Assembly: GCF_001307105.1 (NCBI RefSeq)
Contig: NZ_LGYN01000023.1
Coordinates: 418,619-482,618 of the forward strand
Direction: 5' to 3'
Source of the DNA: Bacillus australimaris
GTDB lineage: Bacteria > Bacillota > Bacilli > Bacillales > Bacillaceae
DNA: 64,000 bases
The translations under genes and the position numbers were made by a program. Shown one piece after another: positions 20,412-30,437 of this stretch. Numbering within the stretch: the stretch's first letter is position 1; every line of letters starts with the position of its first letter. Under the pieces are notes generated by a model that did no database searches, was not told the DNA's origin, and saw only the letters and a list, made by a program, of their open reading frames with translations.

Positions 20412-20633
20412 ATGACAAATCCCTTTGATCGTGAAGACGGTGTATTTCTTGTGCTTGTCAATGAACAAGGACAGCATTCACTTTGGCCATCATTTGCACC
20501 AGTGCCAGATGGATGGGAAAAAGTCTTTGGTGAAGACACTAGAAATGCCTGCATCGATTATATTCAGACACACTGGCAGGACTTACGGCCATTAAGCTTA
20601 TCAAAAGAACCTGCACTAGCAAAAACGGAATAA
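20412..20633 (+). CDS. MbtH-like protein
   Basis: A 73-residue MbtH-family protein: [26 protein letters not shown], then PDGW and a final helix with YIQTHW. Such proteins bind and activate adenylation domains of the neighbouring synthetase, here DhbF. It lies 20 nt after dhbF and closes the operon before a terminator. Confidence 0.95.
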   Translation: MTNPFDREDGVFLVLVNEQGQHSLWPSFAPVPDGWEKVFGEDTRNACIDYIQTHWQDLRPLSLSKEPALAKTE

Positions 20634-20639
20634 ATCATC

Positions 20640-20669
20640 GCACCCTGATCTCCATCAGGGTGCTTTTTT
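20640..20669 (+). terminator. Terminator of the dhb operon
   Basis: A perfect 10-bp stem, GCACCCTGAT with ATCAGGGTGC (loop CTCC), followed by six T. Confidence 0.95.
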
Positions 20670-20717
20670 GACAGAATAAACATCACCATCTTTCAGCTCT
20701 TTCTGCTACAATTCAAT

Positions 20718-20732
20718 TGAGAATATTTATCA
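20718..20732 (+). promoter_or_regulatory. Fur-box-like site upstream of btr
   Basis: TGAGAATATTTATCA matches the 7-1-7 Fur consensus at 12 of 14 positions and lies 25 bp before the btr start. No clear -35/-10 pair was assigned. Confidence 0.6.
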
Positions 20733-20756
20733 ATCAATAAGAGATCAGGTGGTTTT

Positions 20757-22382
20757 ATGGGAAACAACAATCAATTACGTACAAAGGCAAATGCCGAACA
20801 ATTCATCTATCGATTAACATATACTGAGAAAATAAATAATGCAGAGCTTCCGCATACGGAGCAGCAGCTATCAGATACATTCTGCCTTCTTTTCAGCATA
20901 AGCGGCAGCGGTTTACTCACATTGAACGATCAAAAATGGCGATTGAAAAATATGACACTCTATACGATCATGCCTGGGGAAACATTTATGCTGAAAACAG
21001 AGCCTTATCAAAAACACGAGCTCTTTCTGTTTCGCTTTCAGCTCTACACGATGCAAGATCAAAACATAGGAGAAGTATCAACTGATCATGCCCGTTCTTT
21101 ACTGAATGTATGGCAATTTATCGATATTAGCTCGATTGAACAAATTCATTCTTTACTGTCCGACATGACAGAGGAATGGCAAAAGCCTGAATCCATTAGC
21201 TTTTTTAGAAGCCAAACTCTTTTTCAACAGCTCATTTTACAGCTTTTCACACTGCATAAAGAAGATATTTGTGACACGGCACACGCCCTTTTTAAAACAA
21301 AACAATATATCGATCAGCATTCTGAAGAACCCCTCAGCCTTACAAGTCTATCTCAAATGGCTGGAATCAGCGCCAATCATTACAGTGAGCTATTTAAAAA
21401 GCATTTTGATGTGAGTGTGACTGATTATATCACCAAAAAAAGAATGGCTAGAGCCAAACAGTTAATGGCGAAAGGCAATGCAAAACTCAAAGATATTGCA
21501 CTGGAAATCGGCTATCAAGATCCATATTACTTCAGCCGCATCTTTAAGAAAAAAACGGGCATCACCCCATCTACTTATATGAAAAGCCGTCAACGAAAAA
21601 TTGCGGCCTATGGACATTCCATACTCGGTCAGCTCACACCCATTCATATCATCCCATATGCTGCCCCTCTTCACCCTAAATGGACAGCACATGATTTTGA
21701 GCATTATGCAGAAGAAATTCCGATTCACCTGAGTGCACATCGTATCAACGAGCACGCTGAAACCAATTTACAGCAATTAAAGGAAACAAAACCTGAACTG
21801 ATCATTGCTAATGATCATGTGACAGCGGAAGAAAAACAAGTGTTGAAAACGATCTGTCCTGTTCACTTTGTTCCATTCACACAATTGGATTGGCGCGCTC
21901 AATTCAGACAAACAGCTATGTTCTTAAACGAAACGAGGGAAGCAGAAGAATGGCTGCTTTCTTACGAGGAACTCGTCATTCAAGCGAAAAAGGCATGCCT
22001 TATCGATCATCAACCAAAAACCATCCTCCCTCTTCGTATCTTTCAAGATCAGCTTTACTTGTCCGTAAATCGCACCATGTCAGAAGTAATTTTTCATGAC
22101 ATTGGCCTTCTGCCAGCTTTTCAGAATGATGGTGAGCTAATAGAAAAAAAAATCAGCATTCACTCTATACAGCAGTTAGACCCAGATGCCATCTTTCTCT
22201 TGTTGCATAAAGAGCCAAAAACCATTGCTTTTTATCAAAAATTAAAGCAGCAGGAGGCTTGGCAAAATCTCAAGGCTGTGACGCATCAAGCAGTCTATCC
22301 GCTTACTTCTGACCCTTGGCGCGAATACACAGCAGCCAGTCATCAACGAGTCATTCAGGACCTTTTATCTTTTTTTCCGTAA
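20757..22382 (+). CDS. btr: AraC-type regulator fused to a siderophore-binding domain, Btr-like
   Basis: In B. subtilis, Btr senses bacillibactin in the cytoplasm and activates the feu uptake genes. The 541-residue protein has the same three-part layout. Residues 1-170 are cupin-like (CLLFSISGSGLLTLND). A pair of AraC helix-turn-helix motifs follows at about 195-278 (SLSQMAGISANHYSELFKKHF, then IALEIGYQDPYYFSRIFKKKTGITP). Residues about 290-541 resemble periplasmic iron-siderophore-binding proteins (LQQLKETKPELIIAN, HQAVYPLTSDPWREYT). Its place directly before feuA fits that role. Confidence 0.9.
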   Translation: MGNNNQLRTKANAEQFIYRLTYTEKINNAELPHTEQQLSDTFCLLFSISGSGLLTLNDQKWRLKNMTLYTIMPGETFMLKTEPYQKHELFLFRFQLYTMQDQNIGEVSTDHARSLLNVWQFIDISSIEQIHSLLSDMTEEWQKPESISFFRSQTLFQQLILQLFTLHKEDICDTAHALFKTKQYIDQHSEEPLSLTSLSQMAGISANHYSELFKKHFDVSVTDYITKKRMARAKQLMAKGNAKLKDIALEIGYQDPYYFSRIFKKKTGITPSTYMKSRQRKIAAYGHSILGQLTPIHIIPYAAPLHPKWTAHDFEHYAEEIPIHLSAHRINEHAETNLQQLKETKPELIIANDHVTAEEKQVLKTICPVHFVPFTQLDWRAQFRQTAMFLNETREAEEWLLSYEELVIQAKKACLIDHQPKTILPLRIFQDQLYLSVNRTMSEVIFHDIGLLPAFQNDGELIEKKISIHSIQQLDPDAIFLLLHKEPKTIAFYQKLKQQEAWQNLKAVTHQAVYPLTSDPWREYTAASHQRVIQDLLSFFP

Positions 22383-22448
22383 AAAGTCCATCATTCGACA
22401 GATCATTGTCTATGGATAAAAGGACGAAAGACTACTACAATCTTTAAT

Positions 22449-22463
22449 TGAGAACAATTATCA
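22449..22463 (+). promoter_or_regulatory. Fur-box-like site upstream of feuA
   Basis: TGAGAACAATTATCA matches the 7-1-7 Fur consensus at 12 of 14 defined positions, 18 bp before the feuA ATG. Repression by iron is inferred. Confidence 0.72.
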
Positions 22464-22480
22464 GTTAAAGGAGAAAACAA

Positions 22481-23446
22481 ATGAAAAAATGGTTAGCATT
22501 GCTTATCCTTTGTATCATGACGATCACCGCAGCAGCCTGTGGTGCTGCAGAAAATAAACCTGCTTCAAACACAACCAAAGGCAAGTCAGCTGAAGCAGCA
22601 GAAACAAACATCAACTACTTAGATCAAACGTACAAACTCAAAACACCAGTGAAACGAATCGTCATTGCTGGAAGCCTAGAATCAATGGAAGATGCAAAAC
22701 TACTTGGTATTGAGCCTATTGGTGCTTCTACTGTAGGCGGCACTTTCCCTGAATTATTTAAAGACATCACAGCAAAAACAGAAGGCATCGGTGAAAAAAC
22801 AGAACCGAACCTAGAAAAAATCTTAAAACTAAAACCAGACGTGATACTCGGATCAACCAAGTTCCCGCCTGCAACAATTAAAAAACTAGATAAAGTTAAA
22901 ACAACGATCCCAGTATCCCATGTCTCTTCTGACTGGGAAAGCAATCTATTATTACTCGGCGAACTGACTGGAAAAAGTAAAGAAGCCAAAACCATCATCT
23001 CTGATTATCAGAAAGATCTCAAACAAGCGAAAGAAACTTTGAAAGACAAAAGCAGCAACAAAACAGCTGTCATTTTACGCATTAGACAAGGCGACCTATA
23101 CGTGTACCCTGAAGACGTATACTTCAACTCTACTTTATATGGCGACTTAGGATTTACAGCACCAAGTGATATCAAAAAAGCCAAAGCACAAGCATTGATT
23201 TCATTGGAGCGCCTAGGAGAACTAAATCCTGACTATATTTTTGTTCAGTTCTCTAAAGAGGAAAACTCATCGAATCCAAATGCATTGAAGGACTTAGAGC
23301 AAAATAAAATTTGGACAAGCCTAAAGGCTGTGAAAAATGGGCACATCAATGAAAATGTCGTTGACCCTATGCTTCAAGGAGGAACAGCACTGAGCAAAAC
23401 CACCTTCCTTGATAAGGCTGTCAAATGGTTAGATCAAAACAACTAA
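22481..23446 (+). CDS. feuA: Ferri-bacillibactin-binding lipoprotein FeuA
   Basis: The extracytoplasmic receptor for ferric bacillibactin and related catecholates. The 321 residues include a lipoprotein signal (hydrophobic core then AAAC, Cys about 20) and a class III binding-protein fold. It reads like B. subtilis FeuA throughout (SMEDAKLLG, GEKTEPNLEKILKLKPDVIL, STKFPP, VYFNSTLYGDLG, VDPMLQGGTA). TAAAGGAG precedes the ATG. In B. subtilis feuB, feuC and ybbA follow; here a terminator and the ybbA-like gene follow and no permease is in the window. Confidence 0.92.
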   Translation: MKKWLALLILCIMTITAAACGAAENKPASNTTKGKSAEAAETNINYLDQTYKLKTPVKRIVIAGSLESMEDAKLLGIEPIGASTVGGTFPELFKDITAKTEGIGEKTEPNLEKILKLKPDVILGSTKFPPATIKKLDKVKTTIPVSHVSSDWESNLLLLGELTGKSKEAKTIISDYQKDLKQAKETLKDKSSNKTAVILRIRQGDLYVYPEDVYFNSTLYGDLGFTAPSDIKKAKAQALISLERLGELNPDYIFVQFSKEENSSNPNALKDLEQNKIWTSLKAVKNGHINENVVDPMLQGGTALSKTTFLDKAVKWLDQNN

Positions 23447-23461
23447 AAAGATGTGACTAAT

Positions 23462-23506
23462 GACAAAGGGCTAAAATGATCTTTATTTTTAGCCCTTTGT
23501 CTTCTT
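23462..23506 (+). terminator. Terminator between feuA and the esterase gene
   Basis: A perfect 15-bp stem (GACAAAGGGCTAAAA with TTTTAGCCCTTTGTC, 10-nt loop) followed by TTCTTTTC. It probably limits transcription into the downstream esterase. Confidence 0.9.
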
Positions 23507-23543
23507 TTCAGCGTAGCTTGAAAACTTGGAGGAGAGATTACAT

Positions 23544-24278
23544 ATGAACGGAACGTTTCTATATGACGAGTTTAACGGGCGTCAGCTTGATATTTACCTT
23601 CCACCGGATACCTCTGTTGATGTTCCAGCTGTCTTTGTACAAGATGGCTCTTCTTTGTTTAGAACCCGCCTGCTAGAGATCGAAAACATGATCGAAGCCA
23701 AAACCATCTCGCCTATCATCATTGTCGGCATACACCCCTTCAATCGACTCGATGAATATACACCATGGAAAGCAGCATCACTGCGTTCTGGATTCCCTGA
23801 CTTTAAAGGCGAGGCACAGACGTATGTGTCATTTTTAGCGAATGATTTGCTCCCATATATCAAAAGAGAATACCCAGTTAAAGAGACTTGTGATGAACAT
23901 GGTCACATAGGTGCTTCATTAGGTGGACTATTTGCTATTTATACCTTATTCATGCACCCTGCCCTTTTTAAAAACATCGCATCCCTCTCCGGGTCATTTT
24001 GGTATCAAGATTTTCTACCATTTGCTAAACAACAAAACATTCAGTGTCTGGGTCACCTTGTCTATTTGTCGGTAGGCAGTGAAGAAGGGAAAGGCAAAAC
24101 ATCTGTACAACAGCACATGCCTTTATTCAACAAACAACTGCATGACCTTCTATTACAGAAAGGGATGCAGGAATGGCAGCTGCACTTTCACATCGAACAA
24201 GGAGAGGGCCATCACCTAAAACAATTTCAAAAAAATTTCTTATCGGCCATTAAGTGCTTTTATAAAAGAAAACGCTAA
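23544..24278 (+). CDS. ybbA: Esterase of the YbbA/IroE/BesA type
   Basis: A 244-residue alpha/beta hydrolase with nucleophile motif GASLGG (Ser about 129) and EQGEGHH near the end as candidate catalytic His. No signal peptide. It is shorter than, and distant from, BesA in this locus. In B. subtilis ybbA ends the feuABC-ybbA operon, so this is probably its orthologue acting on a ferric siderophore, though the substrate is not proven. ATG 23544 has GGAGGAGAG in front; an upstream TTG overlaps it. Confidence 0.85.
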   Translation: MNGTFLYDEFNGRQLDIYLPPDTSVDVPAVFVQDGSSLFRTRLLEIENMIEAKTISPIIIVGIHPFNRLDEYTPWKAASLRSGFPDFKGEAQTYVSFLANDLLPYIKREYPVKETCDEHGHIGASLGGLFAIYTLFMHPALFKNIASLSGSFWYQDFLPFAKQQNIQCLGHLVYLSVGSEEGKGKTSVQQHMPLFNKQLHDLLLQKGMQEWQLHFHIEQGEGHHLKQFQKNFLSAIKCFYKRKR

Positions 24279-24349
24279 TTTTTTATCAGCAAGGCACAAA
24301 GTCGATATGGTATATTGGAACGTATAGATTGAAAGGGAGGGATTTGCGC

Positions 24350-24493
24350 ATGAGACCTTTACAAATCTCAGCCGATACCGCACAAAAGCTTGCTGCATCA
24401 CTCAATGTACCGTTAGAGCAAATTATGCATATGCCGCAGCACATTTTATTAGCTAAATTAGCGGAGCTTGAACAGAAGAAAGATCGTTCTTAA
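24350..24493 (+). CDS. yycC: Small conserved protein YycC
   Basis: A 47-residue protein starting MRPLQISADTAQKLAASLNV and containing VPLEQIMHMPQHILLAKLAELE, the invariant core of the YycC family (function unknown). GAAAGGGAGGG precedes the ATG. It lies 23 nt before yycB, as in B. subtilis, and is probably co-transcribed. Confidence 0.9.
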   Translation: MRPLQISADTAQKLAASLNVPLEQIMHMPQHILLAKLAELEQKKDRS

Positions 24494-24515
24494 AGAAATA
24501 AAGGAGTTTACATTC

Positions 24516-25730
24516 ATGAAACAACAACTAGAAAAATCAACATTACATCCTCGCAGTACAGGGCAAACTGTCTTGCTGATTGCTGGGATTTTACTCATTG
24601 CATTTAATCTGCGGCCTGCCATTACGTCCGTTGGCCCTGTTATCGGCGCAATTCGTTCCGATTTGCAGCTTTCAAATGGACTTGCTGGTTTTCTCACAAC
24701 ATTACCACTGCTCTCATTCGCATTGCTTTCTCCAATTGCACCTAAAATCGGAAAACGCCTTGGCAATGAACGAACTCTTTGGCTTGGACTTGCTGTCCTT
24801 CTATTTGGGATTGTGATTCGCTCGTTAGGCACCATCACCTTCTTAATGGTCGGAACAGCGCTAGTCGGCGTAGGAATTGCGATTTGTAATGTACTCCTAC
24901 CCGGGCTCGTGAAGCATAAATTTCCTGCACATGCTGGATTGATGACAAGTGTCTACACGACCTCAATGTCAGTCTTTGCTGCACTTGCATCAGGTGTTAG
25001 TGTTCCACTCAGTCATACGATGCCTGGCGGCTGGAATACATCTTTCCTTGTATGGGCTGGACTTGCCCTTCTTGCTATGATGGTGTGGGCGCCGCAGCTT
25101 CTTCATCAGGACACAGCGGCCGTCAAAAGCATTTCACTCGCAGCACAGCCAATATGGCGTTCACGTGTCGCATGGCAGGTGACCTTTTTTATGGGCTTGC
25201 AATCATTCCTTTTCTACAGCAGTATCGCATGGTTTCCTGATATTTTAACATCACATGGAATGAATCTGGCGACAGCTGGATGGATGCTGTCTATTATGCA
25301 GTTCACTGGTCTGCCATCCACCTTCTTAACGCCCGTTTTTGCAGAAAAATTAAAAACGCAAAGACCGCTTGTCGTCGGCCTTGTCCTTGTGTATTTACTC
25401 GGCATGATTGGACTTCTTCTCGGAGGATCGACACCTATTCTTGTCATCTCTGTCCTATTGATTGGCGTTGGACAAGGAGCCAGTATCAGTCTTGCCCTCA
25501 CATTTATCGGATTACGAACAACTAATATGGAACAAGCAGCTGCCCTCTCTGGAATGGCGCAGTCTCTCGGTTATTTATTAGCCGCTGTTGGTCCATTCAT
25601 GATCGGTATCCTTTTTGATTTCACACATACATGGACACCATCGATTATCATCTTTATCATCATCCTATTTTTCATGTTTTTATCCGGTATGCGTGCCGGA
25701 CGCAGTGTCTATATTTCAGATCCTTCATAA
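24516..25730 (+). CDS. yycB: MFS transporter of the CynX/NimT type
   Basis: A 404-residue membrane protein with about twelve hydrophobic segments, opening with FNLRPAITSVGPVIGAIRSD, the hallmark of the cyanate/nitroimidazole transporter branch. AAAGGAG lies before ATG 24516; the in-frame extension upstream overlaps yycC and is rejected. The substrate is unknown. It ends at a two-way terminator shared with rplI. Confidence 0.9.
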   Translation: MKQQLEKSTLHPRSTGQTVLLIAGILLIAFNLRPAITSVGPVIGAIRSDLQLSNGLAGFLTTLPLLSFALLSPIAPKIGKRLGNERTLWLGLAVLLFGIVIRSLGTITFLMVGTALVGVGIAICNVLLPGLVKHKFPAHAGLMTSVYTTSMSVFAALASGVSVPLSHTMPGGWNTSFLVWAGLALLAMMVWAPQLLHQDTAAVKSISLAAQPIWRSRVAWQVTFFMGLQSFLFYSSIAWFPDILTSHGMNLATAGWMLSIMQFTGLPSTFLTPVFAEKLKTQRPLVVGLVLVYLLGMIGLLLGGSTPILVISVLLIGVGQGASISLALTFIGLRTTNMEQAAALSGMAQSLGYLLAAVGPFMIGILFDFTHTWTPSIIIFIIILFFMFLSGMRAGRSVYISDPS

Positions 25731-25732
25731 AA

Positions 25733-25768
25733 AAAAAGAACCCGCCTCCTCGTAGACGGGTTCTTTTC
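25733..25768. terminator. Bidirectional terminator between yycB and rplI
   Basis: AAAAAGAACCCG pairs with CGGGTTCTTTT, with A and T runs on both sides, between two converging genes. Confidence 0.9.
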
Positions 25769-25771
25769 TAT

Positions 25772-26221
25772 TTATGCCTGCTCTGTCACATGTACCTTTA
25801 ACGTTGCTTGTACCTCTGGATGAAGCTTCACCGGTACATTTGTATAACCTAATGCACGGATCGCGTCATTTAGTTCGATTTTACGCTTATCGAGTTTAAT
25901 TTGATGATCCTTTTGCAATTTATCAGCGATTTGTTTGCTTGTAATTGAACCAAACAAACGGCCGCCTTCACCTGATTTAGCAGTGAGTTCCACTGTTAAC
26001 GCCTCAAGTGTTTCTTTTAGTTGTTTTGCTTGTTCAAGCTCTTCGATGGCATTCTTTTTCTCTTTGTTTTTCTGCCCTTCCAATGCACTTAGGTTCGTTG
26101 GAGTTGCTTCAACAGCTAACCCTTGTTTGATGAGAAAGTTGTGAGCGTATCCGTCTGCTACATTCTTGACTTCGCCTTTTTTCCCTTTGCCTTTTACGTC
26201 TTTTAGAAAGATGACTTTCAT
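25772..26221 (-). CDS. rplI: Ribosomal protein L9
   Basis: A 149-residue 50S protein. The N-terminal rRNA-binding domain ([21 protein letters not shown]) is joined by the long central helix ([20 protein letters not shown]) to the C-terminal domain ([17 protein letters not shown]). Its ATG overlaps the gdpP stop by 4 nt (ATGA), so translation is coupled. Confidence 0.98.
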   Translation of the reverse strand: MKVIFLKDVKGKGKKGEVKNVADGYAHNFLIKQGLAVEATPTNLSALEGQKNKEKKNAIEELEQAKQLKETLEALTVELTAKSGEGGRLFGSITSKQIADKLQKDHQIKLDKRKIELNDAIRALGYTNVPVKLHPEVQATLKVHVTEQA

Positions 26222-28197
26222 CTTTGAACCCCTCCTTCGAAATATTCGTCTATGGCAGCCTTTAACTTCTCTACCGCTTCTTCAATGGTTATACCATAAA
26301 TCTGGGTTGCAGCGTTAGTCAAATGACCGCCGCCATCTAACGCTTCCATGATAATTTGAACGTTGATATCCCCTAATGATCTTGCACTAATGCATACCGT
26401 ATCGTCATCTCGTCTAGCGACAGCAAATGACGCTTCTACCTCACTCATCGATAGCAAGGAATCAGCCGTCTGTGCAATCGTAATTTGATCATAATACTCA
26501 GAGCTGTCTGACGGCAATGAAGCGATTGCTACCTGATCTTGATACAGCTCAGTATGCTGAATGAGTTTTGCCCGTTTGATGTAATGATCGACTGTTTCTT
26601 TTAAGAACTTTTGCACAAGGACAGGATCTGCTCCCTTCGCACGAAGGTAGGATGCTGCATCGAACGTTCTTGACCCCGTTCTGAGGGAGAAACTCTTCGT
26701 ATCAACGATGATCCCAGCAAGAAGCGCCGTAGCCTCAATCATATTAATCCGCAATTTCTTCGGCTGATACTCTAAGAGCTCTGTCACAAGTTCTGCTGTA
26801 GATGAAGCATACGGTTCCATATAAACAAGTAAAGGATCACGGATAAATTCCTCGCCTCGTCTATGATGGTCAATGACCACGACGTTTTCAATCTTATTCA
26901 GCAGTCGTTCCTCCATGACAAGGGACGGTTTATGTGTATCTACGACCACAAGCAGTGTGTCATCCTTTGCAAGCTCCATAGCTTCCTCTGGCGTGATAAA
27001 ACGTGACCAAAGCTCTTCATAGTTTTTAATTTCACTAATTAAGCGTTGAACACTGTCTCCAATTTGGTTGGCATCAATAACAATATAGCCTTCTTTTCCA
27101 TTGGCCTGGGCGACCTTTAAAATCCCGATGGATGCACCGATTGAGTCCATGTCTGGGAATCTATGTCCCATGATCATGACATTACCGCTTTCAGATACAA
27201 TTTCTTTTAAAGCATGAGAAATGACCCGTGCGCGTACGCGTGTCCGTTTCTCCATTGGATTCGTTTTTCCGCCGTAGAATTTCACTTTACCATTCGGCTG
27301 TTTAATGGCTACCTGATCTCCGCCTCGTCCGAGGGCAAGGTCAAGACTCGACTGTGCAAGTACTCCAAGCTCTTTTAAAGAAGGAACGGATGCACCAATT
27401 CCGATACTCAGAGTAAGCGTCGCACTATGTGCCCCTGTTTTCTCACGAACCTCGTCTAATATGGAGAATTTCGACGCTTCAAGCTCGGCTAAGATGCTTT
27501 CATTTAGAACCGCCATAAATCGTTCAGACGAAATTCTCTTCAGGAAAATACCGTATTCTTGTGCCCAATTGTTTAAAAGAGACGTCACTTCACTATTAAT
27601 CGCGCTGCGCACTTGATCGTCAAGGCCCTGCGTGACATCGTCATAATTGTCTAGAAAGATATAAGATAATACCGTTCGTTCATTTTCGTACTGTCTTTCA
27701 ATCTGCACCTGTTCCGTGACATCAAAGAAATATAAAAGGCGCTCTGACCGTTTAATAATGACTTTGAATTTCCGATCATTCAGCGTCACATTTTCTGTTT
27801 CGACCTCTTGTTTAATAAGCGGCACAATGGACTCGAATGTATCGTACAAGGATCTGCCGACAAGCGTGCTTTCATGAAAGCACGAAGCGAGAAATGGATT
27901 CGTCCATTCGATATAATACTGGTCATTAAACAGCATAATACCAATTGGCATCTCCATTAATGCTTCTTCTCCAACCTTTTTGACTCGATAGGATAATGTT
28001 GAAATATACGAATCAATTTCTTTTTGCACTTGCCTGTCTGCCCACTTTAAGAAGTAGAGCACACCCGCAAGAACGAAAAGACCAACCGCTCCTATGATCC
28101 AATTAAAATAAAGGTTGAGGAGGACTGTGACCACCGCAAGGACAATTAATGCGATGATCGGATACTTGATGACAGGTTTTCTATAGAAGCTTGGCAC
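26218..28197 (-). CDS. gdpP: Cyclic-di-AMP phosphodiesterase
   Basis: GdpP hydrolyses c-di-AMP at the membrane. The 659 residues match the B. subtilis length: two membrane helices (about 10-55), a heme-binding PAS-like region, a degenerate GGDEF domain, then a DHH phosphodiesterase ([29 protein letters not shown]) and a DHHA1 end ([10 protein letters not shown]). The start is GTG 28197 (VPSFYRKP) with GAGGAG 9 nt upstream; an in-frame TTG three codons earlier is too close. It lies between yybS and rplI in one operon. Confidence 0.97.
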   Translation of the reverse strand: MPSFYRKPVIKYPIIALIVLAVVTVLLNLYFNWIIGAVGLFVLAGVLYFLKWADRQVQKEIDSYISTLSYRVKKVGEEALMEMPIGIMLFNDQYYIEWTNPFLASCFHESTLVGRSLYDTFESIVPLIKQEVETENVTLNDRKFKVIIKRSERLLYFFDVTEQVQIERQYENERTVLSYIFLDNYDDVTQGLDDQVRSAINSEVTSLLNNWAQEYGIFLKRISSERFMAVLNESILAELEASKFSILDEVREKTGAHSATLTLSIGIGASVPSLKELGVLAQSSLDLALGRGGDQVAIKQPNGKVKFYGGKTNPMEKRTRVRARVISHALKEIVSESGNVMIMGHRFPDMDSIGASIGILKVAQANGKEGYIVIDANQIGDSVQRLISEIKNYEELWSRFITPEEAMELAKDDTLLVVVDTHKPSLVMEERLLNKIENVVVIDHHRRGEEFIRDPLLVYMEPYASSTAELVTELLEYQPKKLRINMIEATALLAGIIVDTKSFSLRTGSRTFDAASYLRAKGADPVLVQKFLKETVDHYIKRAKLIQHTELYQDQVAIASLPSDSSEYYDQITIAQTADSLLSMSEVEASFAVARRDDDTVCISARSLGDINVQIIMEALDGGGHLTNAATQIYGITIEEAVEKLKAAIDEYFEGGVQR

Positions 28198-28217
28198 TGA
28201 TATCAACTCCTCAACAT

Positions 28218-29165
28218 TCAGAGTGAATTATTTGTTTTTACTTTTTCTCTTAAATCAAAGCCTATGTCAGCAATTCCTATAATACGCACAATCGTACCGA
28301 TTGGCGGATAGAGAACCGCTAACACAACAGCGAATATCGGTACCACTTTTGAGATATTTTTTTCGTGGCAATAATAGAAGATAAAAGAAAGTCCCTGAAT
28401 AAGCACCAGTATAAATAAAATTTGAAACGCACTCGTTTGAACGAGCCATAAAAAGCTGCCTTTTTCCGTCTGAATCAACATCAAAAGCAACGTGAGTAAA
28501 TAATACCATACCATGCTTTTTGGCAGCCGCATATCCTTAAATTTCTTCAAGACTGGCATGTCTGGAACGAACCGTTTGATTAAGGGCCGAACGAACCAGT
28601 GATTCACAAATGACATCATTGTGACACAAATTAATAGCGCTACAGGTAAAGCACTTAATGCCGTATCCTGAATCTCTCTGAACTGCTTCAGCTGCTTTGC
28701 AATGTCCTTCTCAGACGCACCGGATTGCTTTAAGGTACTCTCTACCATCGGCATCATTTGCTCAATCGACTCTTTCGCCATATTCATGATATCGATCTGA
28801 AAGAGCTGAACACTGACAACAAAGGAGATGAGAAAACTGAATAAATAAATCAGCGCACCTGTTATGATGGCATTCCCAGGCTGCCGTCTTCTGTAAAAAA
28901 CACCCATACCTAATCCGACAGCAATCAATATTGGCGCAGTCATGAGACCATTTATAGACCCAATTAAAAAGCTGATCACTATGCCAATAGCGCCAGCAGC
29001 AACTCCTTTTTTCAAGCCGTGTCTAATTGTATAGAGGATGATTGGAATCGGAGCAGCTAGAAAGAAAATAATCGATAATAGCGGCACGTACAGATAAAAC
29101 AGCGTCATGACCGAGAAAATACTGATCATGATTGCGCCCTCTACTAACGCTTTTGTTTGTTTCAC
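28218..29165 (-). CDS. yybS: DUF2232 membrane protein YybS
   Basis: A 315-residue integral membrane protein with about eight hydrophobic segments (ALVEGAIMISIFSVMTLF at the start, VVPIFAVVLAVLYPPIGTIV near the end). The function is unknown, but it is constantly linked to gdpP and rplI. GTG 29165 (VKQTKALVEG) has GAGGTG 5 nt upstream and matches the B. subtilis start; the longer upstream frame lacks a site. A weak -10 (TAAAAT) lies on minus near 29270. Confidence 0.88.
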   Translation of the reverse strand: MKQTKALVEGAIMISIFSVMTLFYLYVPLLSIIFFLAAPIPIILYTIRHGLKKGVAAGAIGIVISFLIGSINGLMTAPILIAVGLGMGVFYRRRQPGNAIITGALIYLFSFLISFVVSVQLFQIDIMNMAKESIEQMMPMVESTLKQSGASEKDIAKQLKQFREIQDTALSALPVALLICVTMMSFVNHWFVRPLIKRFVPDMPVLKKFKDMRLPKSMVWYYLLTLLLMLIQTEKGSFLWLVQTSAFQILFILVLIQGLSFIFYYCHEKNISKVVPIFAVVLAVLYPPIGTIVRIIGIADIGFDLREKVKTNNSL

Positions 29166-29312
29166 ACCTTCACCTCTATCCAATCCTTTTTCTATATCTT
29201 GCTCAATGTGTACTTCTATGTATACGTATGATGTAAGCTCCATCATGTCTTGCCCCAACCTTTATTTTACCATAGCGGCAAATCGCAAGTAAAATGCAGG
29301 CTATCCTGGGAA

Positions 29313-29328
29313 CGTTTCACGTGGAACA
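29313..29328. other. parS site (Spo0J/ParB binding)
   Basis: CGTTTCACGTGGAACA differs from the B. subtilis parS 16-mer TGTTTCACGTGGAACA only at the first base. It lies in the yybS-ppaC intergenic region, about 14.5 kb from the second parS. Confidence 0.88.
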
Positions 29329-29467
29329 CCAATATGAAATCGCACATGCAAGTTTTTAAACAGCATGTTACAATTTTTAAGATAATTCTTAGCTATAAAC
29401 CCTGAATTCAAGGTCAAAAGCTGTTAGAATAGAAGCATCATCAATAAATGTAAGAAGGAGAATTCAC

Positions 29468-30394
29468 ATGGGAAAAACACTCGTATTCGGACACAAAAAT
29501 CCTGACACAGACACGATTTGCTCTGCTATTGCTTACGCTGATCTAAAAAACAAAATCGGCGTTCAGGCAGAGGCCGTCAGACTTGGAGAAATCAATGGAG
29601 AAACACAATACGCATTAGATTTCTTTAAACAAGAAGCACCTCGTTTCATTGAAACGGCTGCAAATGAAACAAAACAAGTCATTCTTGTCGATCATAACGA
29701 ATTCCAGCAAAGTGTAAGCGATATTGATCAAGTACAAGTGACTGAGGTCATTGACCACCACCGTATTGCCAACTTTGAAACAAGTGAACCTCTTTACTAT
29801 CGTGCTGAGCCTGTAGGATGTACAGCAACGATCTTAAACAAAATGTACAAAGAAAACCAAGTGACAATTGAAAAAGAAATCGCTGGTTTGCTTTTATCTG
29901 CGATCATTTCTGATTCCTTACTATTCAAATCCCCAACATGCACACAGCAAGACATTGATGCTGCGCATGAGCTTGCTAAAATCGCTGGGGTAGACCCAGA
30001 AGTTTATGGCCTAGATATGCTGAAAGCAGGCGCTGACCTAAGCCAAAAAACAGTTCAAGAATTAATTACCATTGATGCAAAAGAATTTGCGCTAGGCAAT
30101 AGCAAAGTGGAAATTGCGCAAGTCAATACAGTAGATATCGCAGAAGTAACAGCAAGACAGGCTGACATTGAAGCGAAAATCAATGAAGTCATTGCAGCAA
30201 AAGGTCTTGATCTATTTGTTCTAGTCATCACAGACATTTTAGAAAACGACTCACTTGCTCTTGCACTCGGTGCCGAAGCAGCAAAAGTTGAAAAAGCATT
30301 TAACGTCACTCTTGAAAACAACACAGCTTTACTAAAAGGTGTTGTATCAAGAAAGAAACAGGTCGTACCTGCACTAACAGACGCACTTTCTTAA
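29468..30394 (+). CDS. ppaC: Manganese-dependent inorganic pyrophosphatase
   Basis: A family II pyrophosphatase that hydrolyses PPi to phosphate in the cytoplasm. The 308 residues carry the metal motifs [21 protein letters not shown] and EVIDHHR in the DHH domain, and the C-terminal [15 protein letters not shown] precedes the ATG. It is a single gene with its own terminator, near the place of yybQ in B. subtilis. Confidence 0.97.
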   Translation: MGKTLVFGHKNPDTDTICSAIAYADLKNKIGVQAEAVRLGEINGETQYALDFFKQEAPRFIETAANETKQVILVDHNEFQQSVSDIDQVQVTEVIDHHRIANFETSEPLYYRAEPVGCTATILNKMYKENQVTIEKEIAGLLLSAIISDSLLFKSPTCTQQDIDAAHELAKIAGVDPEVYGLDMLKAGADLSQKTVQELITIDAKEFALGNSKVEIAQVNTVDIAEVTARQADIEAKINEVIAAKGLDLFVLVITDILENDSLALALGAEAAKVEKAFNVTLENNTALLKGVVSRKKQVVPALTDALS

Positions 30395-30402
30395 TCTACA
30401 CG

Positions 30403-30437
30403 AAAAGACTGCTGAATCACTCAGCAGTCTTTTTTTA
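30403..30437 (+). terminator. Terminator of ppaC
   Basis: AAAGACTGCTGA pairs with TCAGCAGTCTTT (5-nt loop), followed by T. It also lies just after the converging rsiV stop. Confidence 0.92.
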
